A DNA stretch of 64,000 nucleotides from Robertkochia aurantiaca (GTDB lineage Bacteria > Bacteroidota > Bacteroidia > Flavobacteriales > Flavobacteriaceae), in the NCBI RefSeq assembly GCF_020166495.1, contig NZ_JAINZS010000002.1, positions 539,961 to 603,960 of the forward strand, given 5' to 3'. Made by a program: the position numbers and the translations under genes. This document shows, piece by piece, positions 7,163 to 15,831 of this stretch. Position 1 is the stretch's first letter, and each line of letters begins with the position of its first letter. The notes under the pieces were generated by a model. That model was not told where the DNA came from and made no database searches. It worked only from the letters and a program-made list of their open reading frames with translations.

Positions 7163-8426
7163 ATTCTGCCAGTATATTTTTCAATAGTTCCCCGAAGCGA
7201 TACATCTCTTCAAAAGAATTATAAAACGGAGTCGGAGCTAATCTGATCACATTTGGCTCTCTCCAATCGGTGATCACACCGCGGTTCATCAACTCGTGGA
7301 AGACCTGTTTTCCTTCCCCATGCAGAAAGACCGATAACTGACAACCACGTTCTTTCGGAGTGATGATTTCAAAATTTCCTTTTACATCCCGCGCCACTTC
7401 CTTCATAATAAATTCCAGGTAGGCCGTAAGAATTGTGCTTTTGGCCCTTAGCCGTTCCATACCCACCTCTTCAAAGAGCGTCAGAGAGGCCAGGTACGGT
7501 GCCACCGATAAAATGGGAGCATTGCTCAGCTGCCATGCTTCTGCATTGGGCATAGGCTCGAATTCAGGTTCCATCAAAAACCTGCTTTCCTTGCGGGTAC
7601 CCCACCAACCTTCAAAACGCGGTATATCTTTCATTCCATGGTAACGCTTGTGAATATAAACCCCTGAAACATTACCAGGCCCACTGTTCATATACTTGTA
7701 GCTGCACCAGGCTGCAAAATCAACATCCCAATCATGCAGTTTCAGCAAGACATTTCCTGCGGCATGGGCAAGGTCCCATCCTACAAAAGCCCCGGCCCGT
7801 TTACCGGCCCTAGTGATCTCTTCCATATCAAAGACCTGTCCGTTGTAATAATTGACCCCTCCTATCAGAACCAGGGCAAGCTCATCTCCCAGTTCTTCGA
7901 TTTTTTGGATCACATCTTCAGTTCGCCAGTGGTGTTCTCCCTCACGTTTGGCCACCTCAACGATAGCCTCCTCGGGATCATACCCATGAAACCGCACCTG
8001 GCTGTTCAACATGTACTGATCAGAAGGAAAAGCCTTCTCTTCGCAAAGTATCTTAAATCTCTTTCCTTCCGGCCTGTAAAAACTGACCATCAATAAATGA
8101 AGGTTTACCGTTAAGGTGTTCATCACGGTAATCTCTTCCGGCAGTGCACCCACCACTGCAGATAAGGGTTCTGCAAGCCTTTCATGGTAATCCCACCAGG
8201 CCTTTTCAGCTTTGAAATGACCTTCTACCGCAAGACCGGCCCAGTCATTCATCACTTCATTTACGTATTCCTGGGTTCTTTTCGGTTGCAGACCCAGCGA
8301 GTTCCCGGTAAAATATATGGCCCGTTTGCCGTTGATAAGCGGACATATAAATTCATCCCGGTATGAAGAGAGCGGGTCTTCCCTGTCGAGTTGTTGAGAA
8401 AATTCAAGGGTATTCCTGAAATCCAT
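7161..8426 (-). CDS. kynU: Kynureninase
   Basis: A 421-residue PLP enzyme that cleaves kynurenine or 3-hydroxykynurenine to (hydroxy)anthranilate and alanine in tryptophan catabolism. The family signature around the cofactor lysine, WCSYKYMNSGPG, is present, as are YFTGNSLGLQP near the N-terminus, GWDLAHAAGN with the PLP-binding Asp, and the C-terminal RLAPTPFYNSFEEM segment. I choose the ATG at 8426 (MDFRNTLEF); an upstream in-frame start at 8507 gives a hydrophobic extension absent in the family and would overlap the divergent gene's promoter. No other kynurenine-pathway gene is nearby. Confidence 0.93.
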   Translation of the reverse strand: MDFRNTLEFSQQLDREDPLSSYRDEFICPLINGKRAIYFTGNSLGLQPKRTQEYVNEVMNDWAGLAVEGHFKAEKAWWDYHERLAEPLSAVVGALPEEITVMNTLTVNLHLLMVSFYRPEGKRFKILCEEKAFPSDQYMLNSQVRFHGYDPEEAIVEVAKREGEHHWRTEDVIQKIEELGDELALVLIGGVNYYNGQVFDMEEITRAGKRAGAFVGWDLAHAAGNVLLKLHDWDVDFAAWCSYKYMNSGPGNVSGVYIHKRYHGMKDIPRFEGWWGTRKESRFLMEPEFEPMPNAEAWQLSNAPILSVAPYLASLTLFEEVGMERLRAKSTILTAYLEFIMKEVARDVKGNFEIITPKERGCQLSVFLHGEGKQVFHELMNRGVITDWREPNVIRLAPTPFYNSFEEMYRFGELLKNILAE

Positions 8427-8495
8427 GAGCTGCTTTTTGCACAAAAATACAATTACTTTCTTCCAAGGCACAAGAACAGACAGCGTATAAAAATT

Positions 8496-8503
8496 TAACT
8501 TTG
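8496..8503 (+). promoter_or_regulatory. -7 promoter element for the O-methyltransferase gene
   Basis: TAACTTTG matches the Bacteroidota -7 consensus TAnnTTTG. It overlaps the alternative TTG codon at 8501, so transcription probably begins after that codon and the ATG at 8522 is the real start. No good TTG -33 element is visible. Confidence 0.5.
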
Positions 8504-8521
8504 TCAAAAAAAACAGAGAAT

Positions 8522-9166
8522 ATGCACTTCCTGCCCGACTCCATTGAAGAATATATTACTTTACACTCTGCCGGTGAACCTGAACTATTGCAGGAATTAA
8601 GCCGGGAAACTCATCTCAAGGTACTTCAACCACGTATGCTCAGTGGTCATTACCAGGGCCGTGTATTAAGTATGATCTCAAAATTGGTCAACCCCCGACA
8701 AGTTCTTGAGGTAGGAACATACACCGGGTACTCAGCACTCTGCCTGGCAGAAGGACTTCACCCCGAAGGAGAATTGCACACCATCGATGTGAATGAAGAA
8801 CTCAAAGCGCTACAACGTCAATTCTTTGACCGTAGCGAATACCGAGATCAGATCTTCAGTTATACGGGCAACGCCATCGATATCATTCCCACCATCGACA
8901 AAAGGTTTGACCTGGTCTTTATTGATGCCGATAAAAAGAATTATACACGCTATTTTGAACTGGTGATCGATAAGATGAACCCGGGAGGTATTATATTATC
9001 AGATAATGTTTTATGGAGCGGAAAAGTGGCAGAGGAAAATCCGGGTAAAAAAGATCGGCAAACAGAAAGCATCAAAGCCTACAATGCGATGATCAATCAG
9101 GATCAAAGGGTGGAGACCGTCATTCTTCCTATACGCGATGGCCTGACGATCAGCCGGAAAAAATAA
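8522..9166 (+). CDS. O-methyltransferase, class I SAM-dependent
   Basis: A 214-residue methyltransferase of the catechol-O-methyltransferase-like family (methyltransf_3). SAM-binding motif I is VLEVGTYTGYSALCLAEG; the acidic end of strand 2 is HTIDVNEE; DLVFIDADKKNY carries the metal-binding aspartates, and ILSDNVLWSGKV is the typical later motif. These enzymes methylate catechol-like hydroxyls using a divalent metal. It is divergent from kynureninase, whose pathway makes 3-hydroxylated aromatics, but a functional link is only a guess. Confidence 0.9.
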   Translation: MHFLPDSIEEYITLHSAGEPELLQELSRETHLKVLQPRMLSGHYQGRVLSMISKLVNPRQVLEVGTYTGYSALCLAEGLHPEGELHTIDVNEELKALQRQFFDRSEYRDQIFSYTGNAIDIIPTIDKRFDLVFIDADKKNYTRYFELVIDKMNPGGIILSDNVLWSGKVAEENPGKKDRQTESIKAYNAMINQDQRVETVILPIRDGLTISRKK

Positions 9167-9169
9167 ATT

Positions 9170-9727
9170 CTAACTGCGGGGAAGGAAATATCGCTGCTGG
9201 AATGAAAACATCAGACTTCCCATAAGAAGACCTACCAGGGCTCCCACGACAATATCTGTAGGATAATGTACGCCCACATAGATACGGCTGAAACTGAATA
9301 ACAGCGGCCAGAGATAAAAAACAGGAGCCCAGCCATACTTTGAACGTACGGCAAGAACCACAAAGGTCGTCAACGCAAACGAATTGGCTGCATGTCCGGA
9401 AAAGAAGCTATAAGACTCTGCACTGGTGAGAACTCTCAACAACTCTGTTAATTCTGATTCATTACTGGGACGCAGCCTTCTCACCAGATTCTTTACTGAA
9501 GCAGTAAGGGTCATGGTCAGTAAAAAAGTCAAAACCCCGACTGCGATCTGCAACCAGGGTTTCTGATTTTTATAGGTGAAATAGATAAGAATTCCGAAAA
9601 TGATGTAAAGGGGAACCCAGGTCTCAATCAGGGTGACGGTTGACCAAAAACGGTCGTAATCTTCCAGGCCCAGATTATTGAGAAAGATCAACAGCTCCCT
9701 GTCAGATTCCTCGATCAGTTCAAACAT
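9170..9727 (-). CDS. PAP2-family membrane phosphatase
   Basis: A 185-residue integral membrane protein with five to six hydrophobic segments and the three PAP2 motifs: KNLVRRLRPS, SGH in FFSGHAANS, and SRIYVGVHYPTD with the catalytic His and Asp. Members dephosphorylate lipid phosphates such as undecaprenyl pyrophosphate, phosphatidylglycerol phosphate or lipid A phosphates. The exact lipid is not predictable. It abuts the tatA-like gene on the same strand with no gap, so the two are probably cotranscribed. Confidence 0.9.
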   Translation of the reverse strand: MFELIEESDRELLIFLNNLGLEDYDRFWSTVTLIETWVPLYIIFGILIYFTYKNQKPWLQIAVGVLTFLLTMTLTASVKNLVRRLRPSNESELTELLRVLTSAESYSFFSGHAANSFALTTFVVLAVRSKYGWAPVFYLWPLLFSFSRIYVGVHYPTDIVVGALVGLLMGSLMFSFQQRYFLPRS

Positions 9728-10000
9728 CTACAGTTTGCGTTTTACTGAGCCGGTAAAATCTTCAATATCATCTTTAACTTCGTCGATCTCCTTTTTGATA
9801 TCCTTACTGAATTCGGTATCGATACCCTGCTTTTCCGCACTGCGTTGTATTTCTGCCTTCACCTCGTTGGTGGCATCCTTGAGTTGACGCATACCCTTTC
9901 CAAGTCCTCTCGCGATCTCAGGTAACTTATCAGCTCCGAAAACCATGACAAGGATAAAGAGTATAAAAACGATCTCTCCGCCACTGATAAACAAAAACAT
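9728..10000 (-). CDS. tatA: TatA/E family twin-arginine translocase subunit
   Basis: A 90-residue protein with one N-terminal membrane helix (residues 2-20), then the hallmark FG hinge followed by an amphipathic helix in FGADKLPEIARGLGKGMRQ, and a charged C-terminal tail. TatA oligomers form the pore for export of folded proteins with TatC. TatC is not in this window. The last codon is directly followed by the PAP2 start, suggesting one transcript. Confidence 0.9.
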   Translation of the reverse strand: MFLFISGGEIVFILFILVMVFGADKLPEIARGLGKGMRQLKDATNEVKAEIQRSAEKQGIDTEFSKDIKKEIDEVKDDIEDFTGSVKRKL

Positions 10001-10097
10001 ATTACTTCATTTAAATGATGTCAAATGACACCGCTCTCTTCACTGCAAATATAAGCAAGATAAGATAGCTGTAAGGATTAAAATTCAGCTGTACTGA

Positions 10098-10664
10098 TTA
10101 ATAGCCGTAGGGATTGGTATAGGGCTCACCTTTCAAAATCTTCAGCATATCGCTCTCCAGTGACTCCAGAGGAAATTCCACCATACGATTCATCTCCTCT
10201 CCGTTCTCATAAAAGATAAATGTCGGCACATTGATGATGTTCAATCCCTCTTCCAGGTTTTCGGGCGTGGTCTTATTCCGGTCCATAGTGATCAGGCGTA
10301 CGTGATCTTCAGGGAAGCCCGCCTCATCAAGAATCCTGAAAAAGTGAGGGACCTCACGCTGACTGTCTCCGCACCAGGTACCCATAAAAATAGTAATGGT
10401 CTTACCTTTTAATTGCTCACTGATCTCAGGAAGCAAATCTTTATCTACTTTATAAGATTCATAGCCGGGCCCGAACCAATTCTGGTAAGGCGCAGCCTCG
10501 ATAGCCTTTCTGGGCTGCTCGCCTGTAAGCACCTCCTCTTCCTGGCTTTCTGTTGAAATCTTTTCGACTTGCAGTTCAGCGGTTTCTTCCGTTTTTTGTT
10601 TTTCGGGATTACCTCCGCAAGCAAACAGGGAGAGCCCCAGTAAGCCGGTAATAAAATATCTCAT
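10098..10664 (-). CDS. Thioredoxin-like lipoprotein
   Basis: A 188-residue protein with a lipoprotein signal peptide (LGLSLFACGGN, lipobox Cys at residue 16) and a thioredoxin fold from about residue 70. The active-site region reads FMGTWCGDSQREVP: the first redox cysteine is kept but the second is replaced (CGDS rather than CxxC). The cis-proline region INVPTFIFYENGEE is present. This suggests a periplasmic thiol protein that is not a classical disulfide oxidoreductase. It lies 2 nt after the phosphoglycerate mutase stop, so the two probably form an operon. Confidence 0.85.
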   Translation of the reverse strand: MRYFITGLLGLSLFACGGNPEKQKTEETAELQVEKISTESQEEEVLTGEQPRKAIEAAPYQNWFGPGYESYKVDKDLLPEISEQLKGKTITIFMGTWCGDSQREVPHFFRILDEAGFPEDHVRLITMDRNKTTPENLEEGLNIINVPTFIFYENGEEMNRMVEFPLESLESDMLKILKGEPYTNPYGY

Positions 10665-10666
10665 AC

Positions 10667-12187
10667 TTAATCAATTAGGGATTTTTGGGTCATAGCTTCA
10701 GGTTGATCGACACCTATAAGTCGTAAAACAGTCGGAGCGATATCACCGAGTTTACCACTTTTAACATTTTTTAAATCCGGATCCACCAAAATGATGGGAA
10801 CAGGATTGGTAGTGTGAGCCGTATTTGGAGAACCATCGGGGTTGATCATTGTATCACAATTTCCATGATCGGCGATAATGATCGAGGTATAACCGTGTTC
10901 CAAACCGGTGTTAACAACATCCCTGGCACACGCATCGACCGTCTCACAGGCCTTAACGGCCGCTTCCATTACACCTGTGTGTCCTACCATATCAGGGTTG
11001 GCAAAATTAAGACAGACGAAATCAACACTGCCTTTCTTCAATTCAGGAATGATCATGTCTCTTACGTCATAAGCGCTCATTTCCGGTTTCAGGTCGTAAG
11101 TCGCCACTTTTGGTGACGGACACAATATGCGCTCTTCTCCTTCGAAAGGCTCTTCCCTTCCGCCATTAAAAAAGAAAGTTACGTGGGGGTATTTTTCTGT
11201 TTCCGCGATACGTATCTGAGTTTTCCCTGCCTTTGAAAGCACCTCTCCCAGCGTATCTTTAATATTCTCTTTGTCATAGATCACATGAACACCCTTAAAG
11301 GTTTCATCGTAATTGGTCATGGTGACATAGTAGAGATCGAGACGATGCATATTGTACTCGTGAAAATCTTTTTGGGTCAGGGCCTGGGTTATCTGTCGTC
11401 CGCGATCGGTACGAAAATTAAAGCTGATCACCACATCACCTTCTTCAATTAGTGTAACAGGATGATTATCGGCATCATGAACCACAATTGGTTTGATAAA
11501 TTCATCGGTCACCCCCTGATCATAACTTTCCTGTATTCCCTCAAGGGCATTTTTATAAGGAGCCCCTTCTCCGCGAACCATAAGATCATAGGCAAGTTTC
11601 ACCCGCTCCCAGCGCTTGTCCCTATCCATGGCATAATACCTTCCAATAACAGAAGCAAGTCTCGAATTGGTTTTAGCGGCATGCTTTTGCACTTCCTCTA
11701 TAAAACCTTTCCCGCTCTTCGGGTCAACATCCCTTCCATCTGTAAAGGCATGCACATATACCTTTTCAAGTCCGTAATCATTAGCTGCCGTCATCAGTCC
11801 TTTGAGATGCTCGATATGTGAATGCACCCCACCATCACTCACCAGACCGATCAGATGAACTTTCTTGTCGTTGTTGCGGGCATATTCGAAGGCATCGGTG
11901 AGAACTGCCTCATCGGCTAAGGTATTTTCCTTTACCGCCATATTGATCTTTGCCAGATCCTGGTACACCACCCTTCCGGCTCCCAGGTTCATGTGCCCTA
12001 CTTCACTGTTCCCCATCTGCCCTTCAGGCAAACCAACATTTAAGCCGTCAGTCTGCAAGGTAGCATGCGGGTATTGATCATAGAGACCGTCGATAAAAGG
12101 GGTATCAGCATTCTCAATAGCCGAAACCTTCGGATCGGGAGACATCCCCCAACCATCAAGTATCATGAGTATTACTTTCTTATTCAT
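10667..12187 (-). CDS. gpmI: 2,3-bisphosphoglycerate-independent phosphoglycerate mutase
   Basis: A 506-residue enzyme, the normal length, that interconverts 3- and 2-phosphoglycerate in glycolysis and gluconeogenesis using two Mn ions and a phosphoserine intermediate. Evidence includes the N-terminal MILDGWG, the nucleophile serine in GQMGNSEVGHMNLGAGR, the substrate-contact HAFTDGRDVDP, and the C-terminal metal site IIADHGNCD. The start at 12187 (MNKKVILMILDGWG) matches the family; an upstream in-frame start adds ten unrelated residues. Confidence 0.95.
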   Translation of the reverse strand: MNKKVILMILDGWGMSPDPKVSAIENADTPFIDGLYDQYPHATLQTDGLNVGLPEGQMGNSEVGHMNLGAGRVVYQDLAKINMAVKENTLADEAVLTDAFEYARNNDKKVHLIGLVSDGGVHSHIEHLKGLMTAANDYGLEKVYVHAFTDGRDVDPKSGKGFIEEVQKHAAKTNSRLASVIGRYYAMDRDKRWERVKLAYDLMVRGEGAPYKNALEGIQESYDQGVTDEFIKPIVVHDADNHPVTLIEEGDVVISFNFRTDRGRQITQALTQKDFHEYNMHRLDLYYVTMTNYDETFKGVHVIYDKENIKDTLGEVLSKAGKTQIRIAETEKYPHVTFFFNGGREEPFEGEERILCPSPKVATYDLKPEMSAYDVRDMIIPELKKGSVDFVCLNFANPDMVGHTGVMEAAVKACETVDACARDVVNTGLEHGYTSIIIADHGNCDTMINPDGSPNTAHTTNPVPIILVDPDLKNVKSGKLGDIAPTVLRLIGVDQPEAMTQKSLID

Positions 12188-12335
12188 AAATGCATTTATC
12201 TGATTCAAAGATACCACTAATAACAGTAAATAGGAAGTCCTGCCGGAAGCTGAACCGTGTAATATTCAAGAGCCACTCCTGAGACACCTGAAGGTAACAC
12301 ACTCATTTCAAATATCTTAAAAAGAAGATGCTGAC

Positions 12336-12362
12336 GTTAAATTATAGTTAAACACGGTTAAA
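12336..12362. promoter_or_regulatory. Three phased GTTAAA direct repeats
   Basis: GTTAAA occurs at 12336, 12347 and 12357, spaced by 11 and 10 bp, i.e. on one face of the helix. The repeats lie about 65-90 bp upstream of the ankyrin gene. Phased direct repeats like this often bind response regulators or similar dimeric activators; no regulator is identified. The region is AT-rich, so chance is possible. Confidence 0.3.
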
Positions 12363-12422
12363 AAGTGAAACAACTATCATTATGAGACGTCTTTTAAGTA
12401 GCAACCATACAATAACAAGCCC

Positions 12423-12806
12423 ATGAAAGCTTTAATATATTTTGTAATGCTTTTGTTTTTGGCATCACCGCTTAGCTCGGCAGCCAACAACAAGCGTATT
12501 GACCCGGAAAAGAAAAAAACTGTGGTTCTGACACATGATGTATCACCGTTCTGTATCGCAATTGCCCAGGATGATTTCGATATGGTAGTACGACTGATCG
12601 ATCTGGGTACTGATCTTAACGAAACCTCAAGAGGAATGACTCCACTTATGTACGCGGCCAGATATGACAGGGCTGTAATTCTCGAACTTCTGATCGAAAA
12701 CGGGGCAGACCTCTCTAAGAAAGATAAAAGAACTGGCTTAACCGCCCGTGATTACGCCGAACAATTCAACGCCACAGAAGTACTAAAGGTCCTGAATTCG
12801 GTATAA
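12423..12806 (+). CDS. Small secreted ankyrin-repeat protein
   Basis: A 127-residue protein with a signal peptide (FVMLLFLASPLSSA) and two to three ankyrin repeats. The clearest is GMTPLMYAARYDRAVILELLIENGADLSKKDKRTGLTARDYAEQ, described here in fragments: TPLMYAARYD, LLIENGADL, GLTARDYAEQ. Ankyrin repeats mediate protein contacts; similar short periplasmic members occur in Flavobacteriaceae. The partner is unknown. It is monocistronic, ending in a strong bidirectional terminator. Confidence 0.85.
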   Translation: MKALIYFVMLLFLASPLSSAANNKRIDPEKKKTVVLTHDVSPFCIAIAQDDFDMVVRLIDLGTDLNETSRGMTPLMYAARYDRAVILELLIENGADLSKKDKRTGLTARDYAEQFNATEVLKVLNSV

Positions 12807-12845
12807 ATGTCTTTTTCGAGACAGCAATTGATTTTGATTTAGCAG

Positions 12846-12877
12846 AAAAAATCCCGCCAGTTGGCGGGATTTTTTTT
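12846..12877. terminator. Bidirectional terminator
   Basis: AAAAAATCCCGCCA and TGGCGGGATTTTTTT form a perfect GC-rich stem with a minimal loop and A/T tracts on both sides. It serves the ankyrin gene and the convergent microprotein gene. Confidence 0.92.
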
Positions 12878-12880
12878 AGG

Positions 12881-13051
12881 TCACTGAAATGTGAATCCGG
12901 TAAACAGGCGATAAAAAAAGGCGTAAAACACCAAAATGAGACAGGTAAAGCAAAACCAGCTCATAACCTTTAACAAATTGGCGATAAACCTGTTTTCAAA
13001 CTCCGTAAAAGAATTCACATAGATCTCTTTTAGAAGTAATAATGTAGTCAT
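12881..13051 (-). CDS. DUF6747-like membrane microprotein
   Basis: A 56-residue ORF on the minus strand. It begins MTTLLLLKEIYVNSFTEF and continues through NLLKVMSWFCFTC into one strong membrane helix (LILVFYAFFYR), ending in RLFTGFTFQ. The order 'LLLLKEIY ... SWFCF ... FYAFFYR ... TGF' resembles, from memory, small flavobacterial proteins annotated DUF6747; I could not check this. A terminator directly follows its stop. The 226 bp upstream to the M48 peptidase gene hold no other gene I can support and presumably its promoter. Function unknown. Confidence 0.7.
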   Translation of the reverse strand: MTTLLLLKEIYVNSFTEFENRFIANLLKVMSWFCFTCLILVFYAFFYRLFTGFTFQ

Positions 13052-13277
13052 AAAAATTATTTAAAACTATTACACAAAAGTTGTTATAGCTTTAAATAGA
13101 TTATTACAAAGTAGACATAGGGACCAAAAAGACAGAACTGCCTTTCTAATGTTCTTAAAATTATGGTTTTACAGACAAAATGTAAAAAAATTCGACAAAT
13201 AAACGATGAAATACATATTATTCAGTTAAGATAATACGCTCAAAATCACTAAGAAATTTAGCTGAAAATCAGAATGT

Positions 13278-14054
13278 TTAATATGAATTGCCATATTTTT
13301 CGATGGCTTCTCTGATCTTCTCAATGCGGTTGTCAGGATCGGGGTGGGTACTCTGGAATTCAGGTACGCGGTTAGGGCCGGCTGCCTCTTTCAGGATTTC
13401 CTGAACCCTGATCATTTCATTCGGATCATAGCCTGCTCTGAGCATGAAAATCACTCCGAGCTCATCGCTTTCCAGCTCGTCTTCACGACCGTATTTCATA
13501 TTGATCAGATTGGCTATTACGGCGGTCATCTGGGTAGCCGCCGCACTTTCACTCCCAACTGCCACCCCACTGATTATACCCTGGGTAAGGCCTTGTTTCG
13601 AAATACGGTCGGCAGAATGCCTGCCCACCACATGGCCAATCTCATGACCGATGACCCCGGCCAGCTGATCTTCCGTTTCCAGACGTGAGAATAAGCCGTA
13701 AGTAATGAAAACCTGCCCACCCGGTAATGCAAATGCATTAATGGTTCGCGGGTCTGCGAGAAGATGAAAATCATATTGATAAGGCGTTTCCCTGGCCACA
13801 CTGTTATCTACCAGCCTTTCACCTATGGCATCGACCAAAGCCTGAGCCTTGCTGTCAGGGTAAAGTCCGCCATACTCGGCGGCCATTTGCGGGGCGCTTT
13901 GCAGCCCCAGTGCGATCTCTTCATCGGGAGAAATGGTAATATTCTGCATCTTTCCGGTATAGGGGTTCTCTTCTGAAGACGAGCAATATTTGACCAGGGC
14001 GAACAGAATGATCACCGCTCCTATAAAAAATCTGATTCCTGACCTGCTTCTCAT
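13278..14054 (-). CDS. M48 family metallopeptidase
   Basis: A 258-residue zinc protease of the M48C (LoiP/YcaL/BepA-like) group without a TPR part. An N-terminal hydrophobic segment (residues 7-22) would anchor or export it. The zinc motif HEIGH is at 137-141 and the third ligand lies in the EDELESDELG helix. Conserved NAFALPGGQVFITYGLF precedes the active site. Relatives degrade misfolded outer-membrane or periplasmic proteins. A cysteine at 24 (KYCSSS) could be a weak lipobox. The gene stands alone on its transcript. Confidence 0.92.
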   Translation of the reverse strand: MRSRSGIRFFIGAVIILFALVKYCSSSEENPYTGKMQNITISPDEEIALGLQSAPQMAAEYGGLYPDSKAQALVDAIGERLVDNSVARETPYQYDFHLLADPRTINAFALPGGQVFITYGLFSRLETEDQLAGVIGHEIGHVVGRHSADRISKQGLTQGIISGVAVGSESAAATQMTAVIANLINMKYGREDELESDELGVIFMLRAGYDPNEMIRVQEILKEAAGPNRVPEFQSTHPDPDNRIEKIREAIEKYGNSY

Positions 14055-14098
14055 TTGACTTGGATTTAGAGATCAGGGGCATGTTTAAAATTACGAAT

Positions 14099-14833
14099 TT
14101 ATCGCGGAAGGAGTTCTTTGTTTATATCTAAAATGTTTTGATCCAGGTATTTAGACATAAATGCATCACTGAGATATTCACTGCCTAAAAGATTTTCTTC
14201 CTGCAGGGTCTCCTTCAGATCAAGTTGAAGATAAGCCTTCAGCATCTCAATGGAGATCGGTGCATACGAATAATGCCAGGGTTCATATTTGAAACCCTTT
14301 CTGCCGGGTTCGTCGGTATATACCCGAACAAACCCGTAGGCACCTGCGTGCGCATCCATCCACTTTTTCAATTTATGAAAAGGCCCTCCCCTTTCGAACT
14401 TTTCAGCTACGAGCACATCTCCTGAATATTCAGCACCCCCATCGATAATATCTATATCGGTTCCCCAGTGATGCCTGGAGGTTCCGGGTATGGTCGAATA
14501 TTCTATAATGCGCTCTATGGCCTCTTCCGGACTTGCGCCTTCGCCGGTAAATCGATTGTATTTGCGCTCCCAGATTCCCTTCTGCCTGGCAAAATCCCTG
14601 AACCCGGAAACCACCCTGATCTCAATTCCTTCTTTGGCAGCAGCCTCCTTCATCCAGATGAACGACTCATAGGCTTCCTTTCTAAGGCCGATCCCTTCGC
14701 CCTCATAGACCTTTCCGCTCTTGCCGATAAGCTCTGCTCTGGTATAATCAGCTTGTGCATGACTCCCGGAGACGAAAGCGATCAGACAAACAAGAAGAAG
14801 GCAGAATGAGATTCGTGGAATTGATAAATTCAT
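14099..14833 (-). CDS. M15 family D-Ala-D-Ala carboxypeptidase (VanY-like)
   Basis: A 244-residue exported peptidase with a signal peptide (ISFCLLLVCLIAFVSGSHA) and the M15B zinc motifs: VVSGFRDFARQ, HHWGTDIDI with the His and Asp ligands, and EPWHYSY with the catalytic Glu and third-ligand His. It trims peptidoglycan stem peptides in the periplasm. I use the ATG at 14833 because it places the signal peptide at the N-terminus; the in-frame start at 14872 puts 13 extra residues in front. The next gene leftwards is the M48 peptidase, same strand, 44 nt away. Confidence 0.9.
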   Translation of the reverse strand: MNLSIPRISFCLLLVCLIAFVSGSHAQADYTRAELIGKSGKVYEGEGIGLRKEAYESFIWMKEAAAKEGIEIRVVSGFRDFARQKGIWERKYNRFTGEGASPEEAIERIIEYSTIPGTSRHHWGTDIDIIDGGAEYSGDVLVAEKFERGGPFHKLKKWMDAHAGAYGFVRVYTDEPGRKGFKYEPWHYSYAPISIEMLKAYLQLDLKETLQEENLLGSEYLSDAFMSKYLDQNILDINKELLPR

Positions 14834-14889
14834 AAGATCAGGTATTAGTGCTGAAGGCTCAAATATAAACAAAAGCAGCTTTTATGTTC

Positions 14890-15831
14890 CTATTCCAGAT
14901 CTTTCTTCATCAGAAGGTGAGGTCCGTGAACGGGAATGTCGAAGATCTCTCCAACCGGTTCATATCCCAGTCGCCGGTAAAAAGGGATGGCTTTTTCGCG
15001 GGCATTCAACCAAAGCCCTGGAAGCTTTCTTTCCCTGAGCTCTTCCTCAGCCATATTGACCATTTCTCCTCCCAAACCTCGTTTCCTGAAACGTTCCAGG
15101 ACTGCCATCCCCCTTAACTGATAAGGATAATCTGTCTGAAGAATCTCTTTTGGATTTCTGATCATACTAAGCACCCCAGTAAGGGTGTTCCTGAAATACA
15201 TACCAATATGGAAGGTGTCAGGATGGTTGTCTTCATCGAAAAAGGCAGACTCATATGGCAATCCCTTTCTCAGCACCGAATGCCTCACGGTACGTGCTTC
15301 CTCTGCGGTGATAAAATCACAGTTGTAATACGGGTTCTTCCTGACGTAGAGCAAAGCCTCCATACCGTCGTATTCGATTGGTTTAAGAAATACCATTCCC
15401 AGTTTTTCGAGTACCCGAACCGATGCCTGATTATCTTTATGAACGTGAGCGTGAATCTCCGGTAAACCCAACTCAGCAAAACCATAATTTATCGAAGACC
15501 GCGCCGCTTCTGTCGCATAGCCTTCTCCCCAGTATTTACGGTAAAACCTGAACCCTACCTCGGTAAGCCGCTTATCAGGATGATATTTGAGACCACACCA
15601 TCCCAGAAAAGCATCGTCTTCCTTTCGAATGACTGCCCACCGGCCATAATTGAACCGTTCATACTGATCATAGTTCTTAACAAACTCGAAAGCTTCTTCT
15701 TTACTTTTAAAAGGAGGATCTCCGGTATATCTCAATACCAGGGGGTCACTGTTCATGTCGTAAAAATGATGTGCATCTTCGGTTGTGAATTCCCGTAAAA
15801 GCAATCGGGAAGTTTCGGCTATCTTATTCAT
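14890..15831 (-). CDS. Double-domain GNAT N-acetyltransferase
   Basis: A 313-residue fusion of two GNAT folds. Residues 1-170 resemble the RimJ/RimL type (TSRLLLREFTTEDA, YWGEGYATEAARSSINYGF, NQASVRVLEKLGM). Residues about 175-313 form a second GNAT domain with the acetyl-CoA motif AVLERFRKRGLGGEMVNMAEE and the terminal WLNAREKAIPFYRRLGYE. The usual single-domain enzyme is about 170-180 residues. Both domains keep their pyrophosphate-binding loops (WGEGYATEA and RKRGLGGEM), so both could be active. Substrates are unknown. The ORF upstream overlaps its start (TAATG). Confidence 0.88.
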   Translation of the reverse strand: MNKIAETSRLLLREFTTEDAHHFYDMNSDPLVLRYTGDPPFKSKEEAFEFVKNYDQYERFNYGRWAVIRKEDDAFLGWCGLKYHPDKRLTEVGFRFYRKYWGEGYATEAARSSINYGFAELGLPEIHAHVHKDNQASVRVLEKLGMVFLKPIEYDGMEALLYVRKNPYYNCDFITAEEARTVRHSVLRKGLPYESAFFDEDNHPDTFHIGMYFRNTLTGVLSMIRNPKEILQTDYPYQLRGMAVLERFRKRGLGGEMVNMAEEELRERKLPGLWLNAREKAIPFYRRLGYEPVGEIFDIPVHGPHLLMKKDLE

